Below the pieces are notes generated by a model that made no database searches, was not told the DNA's origin, and saw only the letters and a list, made by a program, of their open reading frames with translations. A program made the translations under genes and the position numbers. This document shows, piece after piece, positions 42,336-51,700 of a stretch of DNA of 64,000 nt. Origin of the DNA: Flavobacteriaceae bacterium UBA4166 (lineage in GTDB: Bacteria; Bacteroidota; Bacteroidia; Flavobacteriales; Flavobacteriaceae); the NCBI GenBank assembly GCA_002379985.1, contig DFVG01000045.1:72881-136880 (forward strand). Direction: 5' to 3'. Each line of letters opens with the position of its first letter. The stretch's first letter is position 1.

Positions 42336-43218
42336 ACCGAAGATAAAGATCTGTTGCTTTGGGGAGATTCTTTGGGATATGTTTCCGAATAAAAAACTCT
42401 TAGGCGGAGCACCACTGAATGTGGCACTTCGGTTACATAAATTAGGAGCCAATGTAACCATGATCAGTGCTGTAGGTACTGATGCTTTAGGAGGAGAAGC
42501 CTTGAAAATAATTCAAGGTTACGGCTTGAATACAGCATCAATTCAGAAACATCAAAGCCTCCCCACCGGTGCTGTTAATGTTGCACTAACGGAAGGCGTA
42601 GCTTCCTACATGTTTGAAGAACCCTCAGCGTGGGATGCCATTCAATTAGATGTAAAACAGCTCGACAATTTATCAAAGCAAGACGCCTTTGTATTCGGCT
42701 CGCTTGCATTACGAGGTGAGGCCAACCGCAAGGTTCTGGAAGCATTCTTAGAAAAAGCACCCTATAAGGTTTTCGATGTAAATCTTCGGCCACCGTATGT
42801 TTCCAAAGAGTTGGTTCTTTCGTTATTACCAAAAGCCAACCTCATCAAAATGAACGAAGAAGAGTTAGTGGAAATTAGTACTTGGCTGGGGCTTTCTACG
42901 ATTGAAGGGGAAGCTCAAATCAAGGCCTTATCGCAACGTATTGATGTTTCTACAATCTGCGTGACTCGAGGCGCACACGGTGCGGTGTTGTATGATGCCG
43001 GGCGTTCCTATCATCACAGTGGTTTTCGCGTCACCGTTGCTGATACGGTTGGAGCAGGTGATTCGTTTTTAGCGGGATTGTTATATGAGTTGCTACAAGG
43101 AAATTCTACAAAAAAATCCTTGCGTTATGCCAGTGCTCTAGGGGCATTGGTCGCTTCAAAAGAAGGCGCCAATGGTGAAGTCACTTCCGAAGAACTCCAA
43201 AATATCTTAGCTACCTAA
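42328..43218 (+). CDS. PfkB-family carbohydrate kinase (fructokinase-like)
   Basis: The 296-residue protein has ICCFGEILWDMFPNKKLLGG with the first substrate-binding residues, NVALRLHKLGANVTMISAVG, NLIKMNEEELVEIS and the signature VADTVGAGDSFLAGLLYELL with the catalytic Asp. It phosphorylates a sugar, most likely fructose, in the cytosol. The overlap with the sugar porter gene supports a coupled uptake unit. A weak hairpin (TACCTT/AAGGTA, 43237-43252) followed by TTATTT may end the transcript. Confidence 0.88.
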   Translation: MNRPKIKICCFGEILWDMFPNKKLLGGAPLNVALRLHKLGANVTMISAVGTDALGGEALKIIQGYGLNTASIQKHQSLPTGAVNVALTEGVASYMFEEPSAWDAIQLDVKQLDNLSKQDAFVFGSLALRGEANRKVLEAFLEKAPYKVFDVNLRPPYVSKELVLSLLPKANLIKMNEEELVEISTWLGLSTIEGEAQIKALSQRIDVSTICVTRGAHGAVLYDAGRSYHHSGFRVTVADTVGAGDSFLAGLLYELLQGNSTKKSLRYASALGALVASKEGANGEVTSEELQNILAT

Positions 43219-43482
43219 TCCCTTCGCAACTCATTGTACCTTTCTGAAGGTATTATTTACAGGTGTATAGTATGCTTTAAAATTCTGAAAACATGGTTCA
43301 GAATATCATCAAAATGCTTTTCAAAAAGTAGTGGATGTAATGAAATATAGGATCACACCATACGGGTTTCACAACTAAATGATAATGTTAATATGACATA
43401 AATAACACTTCTATTATTATTTAGAATAAATTAAAATAACTATTTTTGTCGCTGAATTTTTATCTCACAAAACGCATTACGC
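43219..43482. other. 264-bp intergenic region with weak terminator and promoter
   Basis: It holds a weak hairpin at 43237-43252 after the kinase gene and an AT-rich stretch leading to the -7 box at 43441-43448. No gene is seen. Confidence 0.5.
43441..43448 (+). promoter_or_regulatory. Bacteroidota -7 box for the DUF6607 operon
   Basis: TATTTTTG is an exact TAnnTTTG match, 34 bp before the ATG at 43483, in a very AT-rich region. There is no TTG at the -33 distance. Confidence 0.6.
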
Positions 43483-44388
43483 ATGAAACATATGGTGTAT
43501 ACCTTAGCGGCATTATTTATAGCATTCTCTGTGAATGCACAACAAACAAAAAAACAGCAGGACCTCGAAGCCATCAAAAAGATGTGTGGTTGTTTTGAAG
43601 TGACCTTCAATTTTGCTGAAACATTCAACTACAGCGAGGATAGTTTGTACAAACCTTCTAAAACAAAGGTAGAGAAAGCTTTAGAGTGGGCTCAACTGAT
43701 AGAAGATAAGGATGACAAAGTTTCCATTCAGCATTTATTACTTGTTGGCAACCCTGCGTCTCCTCATATTGTAAAGCACTGGCGTCAAGATTGGTTGTAT
43801 GAGAATACAGACCTATACGCGTATAATGCAAATAATGTTTGGAACTATCAAGAGTTACCGAATGATGAAGTAGACGGTCAATGGACACAAAAAGTGTATC
43901 AAGTAGATGATAGTCCGCGTTACGAAGGCTCCGCCACTTGGGTCCACGTAGACGGAAAAAGTTATTGGGAAAACACTACCAATGCGCCACTTCCCCGCCG
44001 TGAGTACACCACACGCAGTGATTACAATCTAACGGTTCGTGGCAATCGTCAAGAGATCACCGAGACCGGATGGGTACACGACCAAGACAACGAGAAAGTA
44101 ATCCGTTCCGAAGGAAAAGAAGACGTTATTCTTGCCAAAGAAAAAGGATATAACACCTACGTTCGCGTGCCCGATAGCAGGTGTGCTGCAGCTGCCGAAT
44201 GGTGGAGCGAGAACGACGAAAAATGGGCGTTGGTTCGCTCAAAATGGGATGAGGTTTACGGAAGAAACCAAGACCTAGTTCTCGAAGAAAAAGTAGACAA
44301 CAAAGTACTCTACAAATATCTGTTTGGAGAAGGGTACGAAGAAGAAGCCCAAATCGATTCCATCATAGAATCCTTTGTAAAAAAATAA
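43483..44388 (+). CDS. DUF6607 secreted protein
   Basis: The 301-residue protein has a signal peptide (ending SVNAQQ) and a single domain with MCGCFEVTFNFAETF near the start, IVKHWRQDWLYENTDL and RREYTTRSDYNLTVRGNR. I recognise it as a DUF6607-type protein, whose function is unknown. It heads a four-gene run with ankyrin, DUF2271 and PepSY-flavodoxin proteins, spaced 1-9 bp. In flavobacteria this set tends to lie with TonB-dependent receptors, so a periplasmic role in iron or haem uptake is inferred. Confidence 0.8.
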   Translation: MKHMVYTLAALFIAFSVNAQQTKKQQDLEAIKKMCGCFEVTFNFAETFNYSEDSLYKPSKTKVEKALEWAQLIEDKDDKVSIQHLLLVGNPASPHIVKHWRQDWLYENTDLYAYNANNVWNYQELPNDEVDGQWTQKVYQVDDSPRYEGSATWVHVDGKSYWENTTNAPLPRREYTTRSDYNLTVRGNRQEITETGWVHDQDNEKVIRSEGKEDVILAKEKGYNTYVRVPDSRCAAAAEWWSENDEKWALVRSKWDEVYGRNQDLVLEEKVDNKVLYKYLFGEGYEEEAQIDSIIESFVKK

Positions 44389-44392
44389 GTAT

Positions 44393-45898
44393 ATGAGCAT
44401 TCAAAAATTTCTTTTTAGTTGCTTTTTATTGATCTCAATTCTTGGGTTTGGCCAATCTGAAAACGTTTTTTTAGATCGTTCTTTTTGGAAGCAACAACCT
44501 AGTTTGAAAACGGTTCAGGAAAAGGTTGCGGAAGGCAATGATCCCGCTGCGATGACGCCATACGCTTTTGATCCCGTAATTTACGCTACCTTAGAGAAAA
44601 CCGATCCGGAAATTGTAAAGTACTTACTATCCTTTGAAGGCAACCCTATTGATAAAAACACACACGACAGTAGAAATTATCTGCACTGGGCCGGGTATGC
44701 CGGGCAAATAGAACTCGTGGAGTATTTATTGAAAGAAGGCGCCTCTGTAACGAAGTTAGACAGTCACGGATACACACCTCTAACTTTTGCTGCCAATGCC
44801 GGACAAATAAATCCGGCTCTCTACGAAGCCTTCGAGAACCACGGCGTTTCAATTACCGAAGAGACCAATGAGCATGGAGCTAATGTATTATTGTTGGTTG
44901 CTCCTTCCCTTTCTAATGAAACAGAATTGAACTACTTTCTCAAAAAAGGATTTGATCTAAACAGTACCGATGAAGACGGAAATGGCATCTTTAATTACGC
45001 CAGTCGAAAAGGGAATGTTGATTTTTTAAAAATATTGGTTAAAAAAGGTGTTTCTTACAAAGAAGCGAACAATAAAGGCGGTAATGCTTTTCTTTTTGCT
45101 GCACAAGGAACCCGCGGCCATCAAAACAATATGGCGTTGTACACCTATTTAAAGGATTTAGGGATTGAACCCAATGTTGTAACAACCGAAGGATATACAC
45201 CACTGCATCGTTTGGCGTATTCTTCGGAAGATATTGAAATCATCAATTTTTTCTTGAACGCCGGGGCTGACGTCAATCAACAAGACGAAGACGGGAATAC
45301 CCCTTTTCTGAATGCTGCGTCACGAAACTCCCTCAATATAGTGGAAGTATTCGCAAAGAATGTATCTAATTTCAGTACTACGAATAAGCAAGGGCAAAAT
45401 GCGTTGATGCTTGCTACGCGTAGCAATACTCCTGAAGTTGTCTCTTTCCTCTTAAAACAAAAAGGTGCGAAAAGCGCCATTCAGGCAACTGATAAAGAAG
45501 GAAATACCCTCGCTTACTACTGGGTGGCTTCTTATGATGATGACAACCCGAAAGAGTTTCAGCAGAAACAAGAGATTTTGGGGCAACACGGACTCATATT
45601 CAACCAAAAGCAAGCCGGTAACAACACCTTACTACACCTTGCCGCAGGTACGAATCAGACAGCGCTCGTAAAGAAAATAGCGACCTTTGATATTCCTGTA
45701 AATGCGAAGAATGATGACGGACTTACCGCTCTTCACGTTGCCGCTATGAAGGCACAAGACGATACCCTACTAAAGACGCTATTGGCGATGGGTGCAGATG
45801 CTTCCATTACTACAGATTTTGAAGAAACCGCTTTGGATTTGGCAGAAGAGAACGAATTGTTACAATCCAAGAACGTATCATTGAATTTTTTAAAATAA
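44393..45898 (+). CDS. Secreted ankyrin-repeat protein
   Basis: A signal peptide (ending LGFGQ) precedes 501 residues made of about a dozen ankyrin units, for example GYTPLTFAANAGQ, GYTPLHRLAYSSEDIEIINF, NTPFLNAASRNSLNIVEVF and GLTALHVAAMKAQDDTLLKT. Ankyrin repeats bind proteins, and in the periplasm they may protect or scaffold enzymes. It is 4 bp after the DUF6607 gene and 1 bp before the DUF2271 gene, so all are made together. Direct partners may be its operon neighbours, which is inference. Confidence 0.87.
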   Translation: MSIQKFLFSCFLLISILGFGQSENVFLDRSFWKQQPSLKTVQEKVAEGNDPAAMTPYAFDPVIYATLEKTDPEIVKYLLSFEGNPIDKNTHDSRNYLHWAGYAGQIELVEYLLKEGASVTKLDSHGYTPLTFAANAGQINPALYEAFENHGVSITEETNEHGANVLLLVAPSLSNETELNYFLKKGFDLNSTDEDGNGIFNYASRKGNVDFLKILVKKGVSYKEANNKGGNAFLFAAQGTRGHQNNMALYTYLKDLGIEPNVVTTEGYTPLHRLAYSSEDIEIINFFLNAGADVNQQDEDGNTPFLNAASRNSLNIVEVFAKNVSNFSTTNKQGQNALMLATRSNTPEVVSFLLKQKGAKSAIQATDKEGNTLAYYWVASYDDDNPKEFQQKQEILGQHGLIFNQKQAGNNTLLHLAAGTNQTALVKKIATFDIPVNAKNDDGLTALHVAAMKAQDDTLLKTLLAMGADASITTDFEETALDLAEENELLQSKNVSLNFLK

Positions 45899-45899
45899 C

Positions 45900-46385
45900 A
45901 TGAAACAGTTACGCATCCTATCGATCATCATATCTACAGCCTTTGGGTTTTTGGCGGCTTCCTCTCCTTCGGAAACGAAACCTGTAAAATGCCTCATTCA
46001 AATGACGAATTATACCGGAGAAGGCGCGTATATTGTAGTTTCTCTTTTGGACGCTTCAGGAGCCTATCAAGAAACGCTATACGTTCATGGAGAAGATCCG
46101 GAGTGGTACAGTGAAATTCCGGAATGGTGGAAATTCTACGGAAAGTATCGCCCGAATATTGATGCTATTTCCGGAGCTACCATTAGCGGTGGAGAACGTT
46201 CTGTTTGCGTACTGCAAATTCCGGCAGATAAGATTGATGCAGGGTACAGTCTACGGTTTGAAACTTCCGTAGAAGATCAAGAATATTATAGTGACGACCT
46301 TCAATTCCCCTTAACCGCAACCAATCTTAAGGGTAAGAAAGAAGGCAACGGTTTTATTCGCTATGTGCGTATGTTGCCACAATAA
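45900..46385 (+). CDS. DUF2271 secreted protein
   Basis: The 161-residue protein has a signal peptide and a DUF2271 domain with KCLIQMTNYTGEGAYIVVSL, EIPEWWKFYGKYRPNIDAIS, GATISGGERSV and FIRYVRMLPQ. The GATISG motif is the same kind of phrase found in FMN-binding domains, where a Thr carries flavin, so a link with periplasmic flavin or haem redox chemistry is plausible. It lies 9 bp before the PepSY-flavodoxin reductase, with which such proteins typically co-occur. Confidence 0.82.
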   Translation: MKQLRILSIIISTAFGFLAASSPSETKPVKCLIQMTNYTGEGAYIVVSLLDASGAYQETLYVHGEDPEWYSEIPEWWKFYGKYRPNIDAISGATISGGERSVCVLQIPADKIDAGYSLRFETSVEDQEYYSDDLQFPLTATNLKGKKEGNGFIRYVRMLPQ

Positions 46386-46394
46386 GGGCACAAT

Positions 46395-48584
46395 ATGACG
46401 ATTTCGATTTGGCGCTACAGTCATTTTATTTTGGCTGTGGTTTCTTCTTTATTTTTGTTGTTGGCCTCGGTCACCGGGGTGATCCTTGCCATTGAGCCTA
46501 TTCAACATCAAAGCAAAGGACATGCTATCTCCAATTTAGACGAGGTCTCAGCAGCGACTGCCATCGAATCGTTACAAACTTCCTATGACGAGGTATTTGC
46601 CTTAGAAGTTGAACCTTCCGGTTTTGTGAAAGCGTCGGTGTTGACCGCCGATCTAGAGACGGCCGACCTTTACGTAGATCCAAGAACCGGAAATTCTTTG
46701 GGAGTGGTTCCGGAACGACCAAATGTATACCGCTTCACAACCAACTTACACCGTTCCTTATTTCTAAAGACCACAGGACGTGTTTTTGTGGGAGTGGTTT
46801 CGCTCTTGCTATGTCTTATTGCAATTACCGGTTTGTTACTACTCATCAAGCGACAAGGAGGAATTCGCGGCTTATTTTCAAAAGTTCATAAGGACTATTT
46901 TGAAATGCGGTATCACGTAGTGTTGAGTCGGTGGTTCTTCATTCCCATCATTATCGTAGCGATCACCGGCGTCTATTTGTCGGTTGAAAAGTTTGGATGG
47001 CTCCCGAAAGAAACGTTAGATCACTCCTCTAAAGTCATGGTTTCTGACATTCCGCTGTTGCAAACAATCACATTAGATGAGGTTCGCAGTATTGAGTTTC
47101 CCTTTTCTGAAGATCCCAAAGAATATTTTCAGCTTTCGCTTCAGGACCGGGAAATTCGGGTCAATCAACAAACCGGAAACCTCATTAGTGAAGCTTCGTA
47201 TCCGTTTGTGACCATCGCTTCAAGACTCAGTTTTCAGTGGCACACAGGAGAAGGAAGCGTGTGGTGGTCTATCGTATTATTATTAGCAGGGGCGTCTATT
47301 GTGTTCTTTATGTATTCCGGATTTGTAATGTCTTGGAAACGTTTGAAAAGTAAAAAATCTTCGGTTACGATGCGTCCTGCTTCGGAAGCAGAGATCCTTG
47401 TTTTTGTAGGTTCGGAAACAGGCACGACCTACGATATCGCCACACGATTCTTTATTGCAGCAGAACGTTCCGGATTGAAGTTATTTATGACCGAATTAAA
47501 TGCTTATTCCGAAGTCTATAAAGAAACCAATGCATTTGAGAACATAAAACAACTTGTGATCCTCACCGCCACCTATGGGGAAGGCGAAGCTCCTACCAAT
47601 GCCAGAAAGTTTGAAACACAACTCAAATCTACCGTGCTTGATAAAAAAATACCGTTTTCGGTCGTAGGATTTGGCTCCTTAGAATATCCTGATTATTGTC
47701 AGTTTGCTAGTACCGTAGATACGCTATTGACACAGCATCCTAATTTTGAGCCCTTGCTTCCGCTCTATAAAATCAACAATGCAGACACTTCCGATTTTGA
47801 TTATTGGGTACAGCAATGGGAACAACCCTTGGGGCTTTCGCTTTCCGTGAAACATCCAGTTCCGAAGAAAAAAAAGAAAAAGGAACGATCCTTTACGGTC
47901 GTACAACGTACGCCACTGAATGTAGACGACACTTTCTTACTCCGGTTGCGTCCCAAGCGGTCGCTTCGGTTCACTTCAGGGGATTTACTGTCTTTTGTTC
48001 CGAACGGTTCCGAAACCGTTCGACAGTATTCTATTGCCAAGATAGACGGTGATATTCTATTGAGCATCAAAAAGCATGAATTTGGTCGTGCGTCTTCCCA
48101 ATTGTTCGAACTGTGCGAAGGAGATGTTTTTGAAGCCAGTGTGGAAAGCAATAAACATTTTCATTTTCCGAAGCATTGTAAAGAAGCCTTTTTCATTGCG
48201 AATGGCACCGGTATTGCTCCCTTCCTTGGAATGATGGCGACTCAAAAACAAGCGACCATCCATCTGTATTGGGGCGGTCGCACCAAAGAATCTTTAGAGC
48301 TCTATCAACCCATCATTAATGCGATAACAGCGAAAAACCAAAAGGTTACCCTCCACAGCTGTTGTTCGCGTGAAGGGAAAAAAGAATACGTTCAAGAGCT
48401 TTTGAAAAAAGACACGACATTAGTTCAACAGGCACTTTCAAATGATGGCGTGATTATGATCTGTGGCTCGTTAGCCATGCAACACGACGTGATTGATGTG
48501 TTAGCTTCACAGCTGAAAGATCACCCAGAACTGAGTCTAGATGTGATTGAACATCAACAGCAGTTGAAAATGGATTGTTATTAA
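46395..48584 (+). CDS. PepSY-membrane/flavodoxin/NADPH-flavin reductase fusion
   Basis: The 729-residue protein joins a PepSY-type membrane part (about 1-320, four helices, VSSLFLLLASVTGVILAIEP and FFIPIIIVAITGVYLSVEKF), a flavodoxin domain (about 330-475: FVGSETGTTYDIATRFF, TATYGEGEAPTNARKF) and a ferredoxin-NADP reductase module (about 490-729: RQYSIAK for FAD, FIANGTGIAPFLGM for NADPH, CGSLAMQHDVID). Electrons would go from NADPH through FAD and FMN to haem or iron in or across the inner membrane. It probably reduces iron brought in by TonB-type uptake, together with the DUF2271 and DUF6607 proteins encoded upstream. Confidence 0.87.
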   Translation: MTISIWRYSHFILAVVSSLFLLLASVTGVILAIEPIQHQSKGHAISNLDEVSAATAIESLQTSYDEVFALEVEPSGFVKASVLTADLETADLYVDPRTGNSLGVVPERPNVYRFTTNLHRSLFLKTTGRVFVGVVSLLLCLIAITGLLLLIKRQGGIRGLFSKVHKDYFEMRYHVVLSRWFFIPIIIVAITGVYLSVEKFGWLPKETLDHSSKVMVSDIPLLQTITLDEVRSIEFPFSEDPKEYFQLSLQDREIRVNQQTGNLISEASYPFVTIASRLSFQWHTGEGSVWWSIVLLLAGASIVFFMYSGFVMSWKRLKSKKSSVTMRPASEAEILVFVGSETGTTYDIATRFFIAAERSGLKLFMTELNAYSEVYKETNAFENIKQLVILTATYGEGEAPTNARKFETQLKSTVLDKKIPFSVVGFGSLEYPDYCQFASTVDTLLTQHPNFEPLLPLYKINNADTSDFDYWVQQWEQPLGLSLSVKHPVPKKKKKKERSFTVVQRTPLNVDDTFLLRLRPKRSLRFTSGDLLSFVPNGSETVRQYSIAKIDGDILLSIKKHEFGRASSQLFELCEGDVFEASVESNKHFHFPKHCKEAFFIANGTGIAPFLGMMATQKQATIHLYWGGRTKESLELYQPIINAITAKNQKVTLHSCCSREGKKEYVQELLKKDTTLVQQALSNDGVIMICGSLAMQHDVIDVLASQLKDHPELSLDVIEHQQQLKMDCY

Positions 48585-48667
48585 GGGATTACCGGCACCT
48601 CTAAACTCCAATCAATTAAGATTTTATCAGAATGATAGAATAAAAGGTTGTTAAAAAATCATTTTTT

Positions 48668-48697
48668 TGATGACAAAGTAGGAGGACGTTCGATGTA
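48668..48697 (+). promoter_or_regulatory. Bipartite ECF-type promoter motif, adhesin copy
   Basis: TGATGACA (48668-48675, followed by AAG instead of TTT), then CGATGTA (48691-48697), 16 bp before the ATG at 48714. The distance between the boxes is 1 bp longer than in the three perfect copies. It places the T9SS adhesin in the same putative regulon. Confidence 0.6.
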
Positions 48698-48713
48698 GAA
48701 GAAAAACATCCAG

Positions 48714-51700
48714 ATGACAACAAAAAAACTACTTCTAGGGTTCTTCTTACTCATTTCATCATTACATTTTGTGCAAGCCCAAACCAATACATGGACTGGT
48801 GCCGTGAACAACAATTGGGGCACAGCAGGCAACTGGAGTCTCGCCGAAGTACCCTCTGCAACACATGACGCTGTAATCCCTACAGGATTTACCGTAAACC
48901 TAAATGTCTCGGCGACCATCAATTCGTTGCAAGTTCAAGGAACATCAACGTTCAATTGGAGTCAGCAATTATCCATCGCGTCGGCTTCTAATTTTGGACC
49001 GAATACTACCATACAATGGTCTCTAAATAATTTAACTGGAGGAGGTACACTCACCAATCAAGGTGTCATCAATTTGCCTACCACAAGTACGAAAAGCATC
49101 ATCGGTCTTACCACGCTGAACAACGAAGGAGTTATCAACGTTCAAGATGCCGGTAATCTAAATATTACCGATGGTATTCTTAATAATCAAGCAACAGGGG
49201 TTATAGATATCCAGGCAGATGGTAGTGATATCTCATATACGGGAAGTGCCTCAAGAATTCTGAACAACTTCGGAACGATTCGAAAAACAGGAACTCTAGG
49301 AATTGCTTACATCGAAGCAGAACTTGTAAATACCGGAACTATAAATGTAGATAGTGGAGATCTGCGATTCCGTAGCTTGAACAAAATCTTGGACGGGGGA
49401 ACATATAATGTAGGGGTCGGGTGCTGCACTTTCTTGGTATGGTCCGGTAACATTGGTAAACACATTAACCGGAACGCTAGACGGCCCCATTGTTTGGGCA
49501 AATGTAACTACCGTTGCATCATCTACAACAGCGACCTTAAATTTTTCTGGACCAGAAGGGGTTTCGTGGATTCTGTCTAGTTTAATTGGAGGGGGAACCT
49601 TGGTCAATGAAGGCATTTTGAACTTAGATACCACGAGTACCAAATCAATTTTAGAATTGAGTACATTGAACAACAACGGACTCATAGTCATACGAACTTC
49701 TGGAGATTTAAATATTACAGATGGAATTTTAAACAATTCGGCTTCTGGTGTCATCGATCTACAGGCTGATGGTGGAGACATCAGCTATACTGGGACTTCA
49801 AGTCGGATATTGAACAATGCCGGACTCATACGAAGAACAACGACTACTGGTACGGCGAATATTGACACTGAACTCAACAACACAGGTACTATTTCTGTAG
49901 AGAGTGGGGAATTGCGTTTTCAATTCCTAAATAAAAATTTATCGGGAGGAACCTATCATGTTTCCTCTGGCGCATCTCTTTTTTGGAATGGCCCCATTAC
50001 CTGTTTAGGAACGCTTGATGGCGTATTAGATGGAGAACTTCGGTGGAACAACTTGGTAACCGTATCTGGATCGACCTCAGCGACTTATGCTTTTACGGGC
50101 GCTACAGGGGTGAATTGGACTGGTGGAAATTTAGAAGGAGGAGGAACCTTAATCAATCAAAGTCAGATTAGCCTCACCACAACCTCCACAAAATCCATTT
50201 TAGGCCTTACGACCCTCAACAACGAAGCTACCATCGCCTTGGCAAGCACCGGAAATCTTAATATTTCTGACGGTGTTTTAAATAATCAAGCAAGCGGTGT
50301 CATTGATCTTCAATTTGACACCGCCAACCTCAGTTGGTCGGGAACCGGCGTGCGTACCCTGAATAACTTCGGAACCATTCGGAAAACAACAAGTGCTGGT
50401 ATTGCTTATATCGAAACTGAATTAAATAATACAGGAACCATCGCTGTTGAAAGTGGAGAATTGCAATTCCGATCGCTTAATAAAAATCTTACTGGTGGTG
50501 TCTACAATACGTTACCGGGAACACGATTGCGCTGGAGTGGTCCTGTTACGCTAGATAATACGCTTACGGGAACCAATGATGGAGAAATCCAATGGAGTAG
50601 TCTTGTGACGGTCACCTCCGGCACTACTGCTGCCCTGGAATTCTCGGGAAGTGGAGTGTTCAATTGGTCGCTTAATAACCTGACGGGAGGAGGAACCTTG
50701 ATAAATAGATCGAATATGGTCTTAAGTACAACCAGTACAAAAAGCATTTTGGGGGTAACCACATTCAGCAATGAAGGGTATATGGCCTTTCTCAACGGAG
50801 GAAACCTCAATGTATCCGACGGCATTCTGAGCAATGAAACAACCGGCACCATAGATATTCAAAGCGACCGAGCAGATATTAGCTGGAGTGGCGTTGGCTC
50901 TCATATATTCAATAATGCAGGCTTGCTTACAAAAAGTGTTGAAAGCGGATTGGTTCTCATTTATACCGAAACGACAAATACAGGGACTATAGATGCAGCT
51001 ATCGGTGAAATTGAATTCAGTGGCACCAATTCCTTAAACAATACGCCTTCCGGAATCATAAAAGGAATCGGAACTCTTGATCTTCCGGCAGCAATCGACT
51101 TTACCAACGACGGAACCTTTGCGCCGGGTGCCTCTCCGGGAACGCTTGATGTACTAGGTGATTTTGAATCTTCAGAATCTTCTGTGCTTGATGTTGAGCT
51201 TGAGGGCTACATCGCAGGAACCGAATACGACGTACTTGCCATCAACGGTAATGCCATCATGGAGGGCAATGTAAATGTAACCATAGGATTTGATGCAACA
51301 GTAGGAGACACCTTTACGATTGCAACCACTACAGGAACCATTACAACCTGCAACTTGGCACAACCTAATAACAGTGTCTTTAATGGGTTTGAATATGAAT
51401 TCAGTGTAGATTGTACCACCATCCCAGATGAGGTCAATCTTACCATTACCGACAAAACTGATATCGAACCACCTACGGTTGTCACGCAAGACATAACCAT
51501 ATTTTTGGAGAGTGACGGAGCAGTAACTATTGCTGCGACAGATGTCGATAACGGTTCTGCAGACAATTTTTCTCCGCAAGCGAATTTAACGTATGCGATT
51601 GATATATCCGACTTTAGCTGTGCAGATATAGGCGATAACCCAGTGCTACTCACCGTGACAGATGAAGCCGGAAATAGTGCTTCGGAAACAGCGATCGTGA

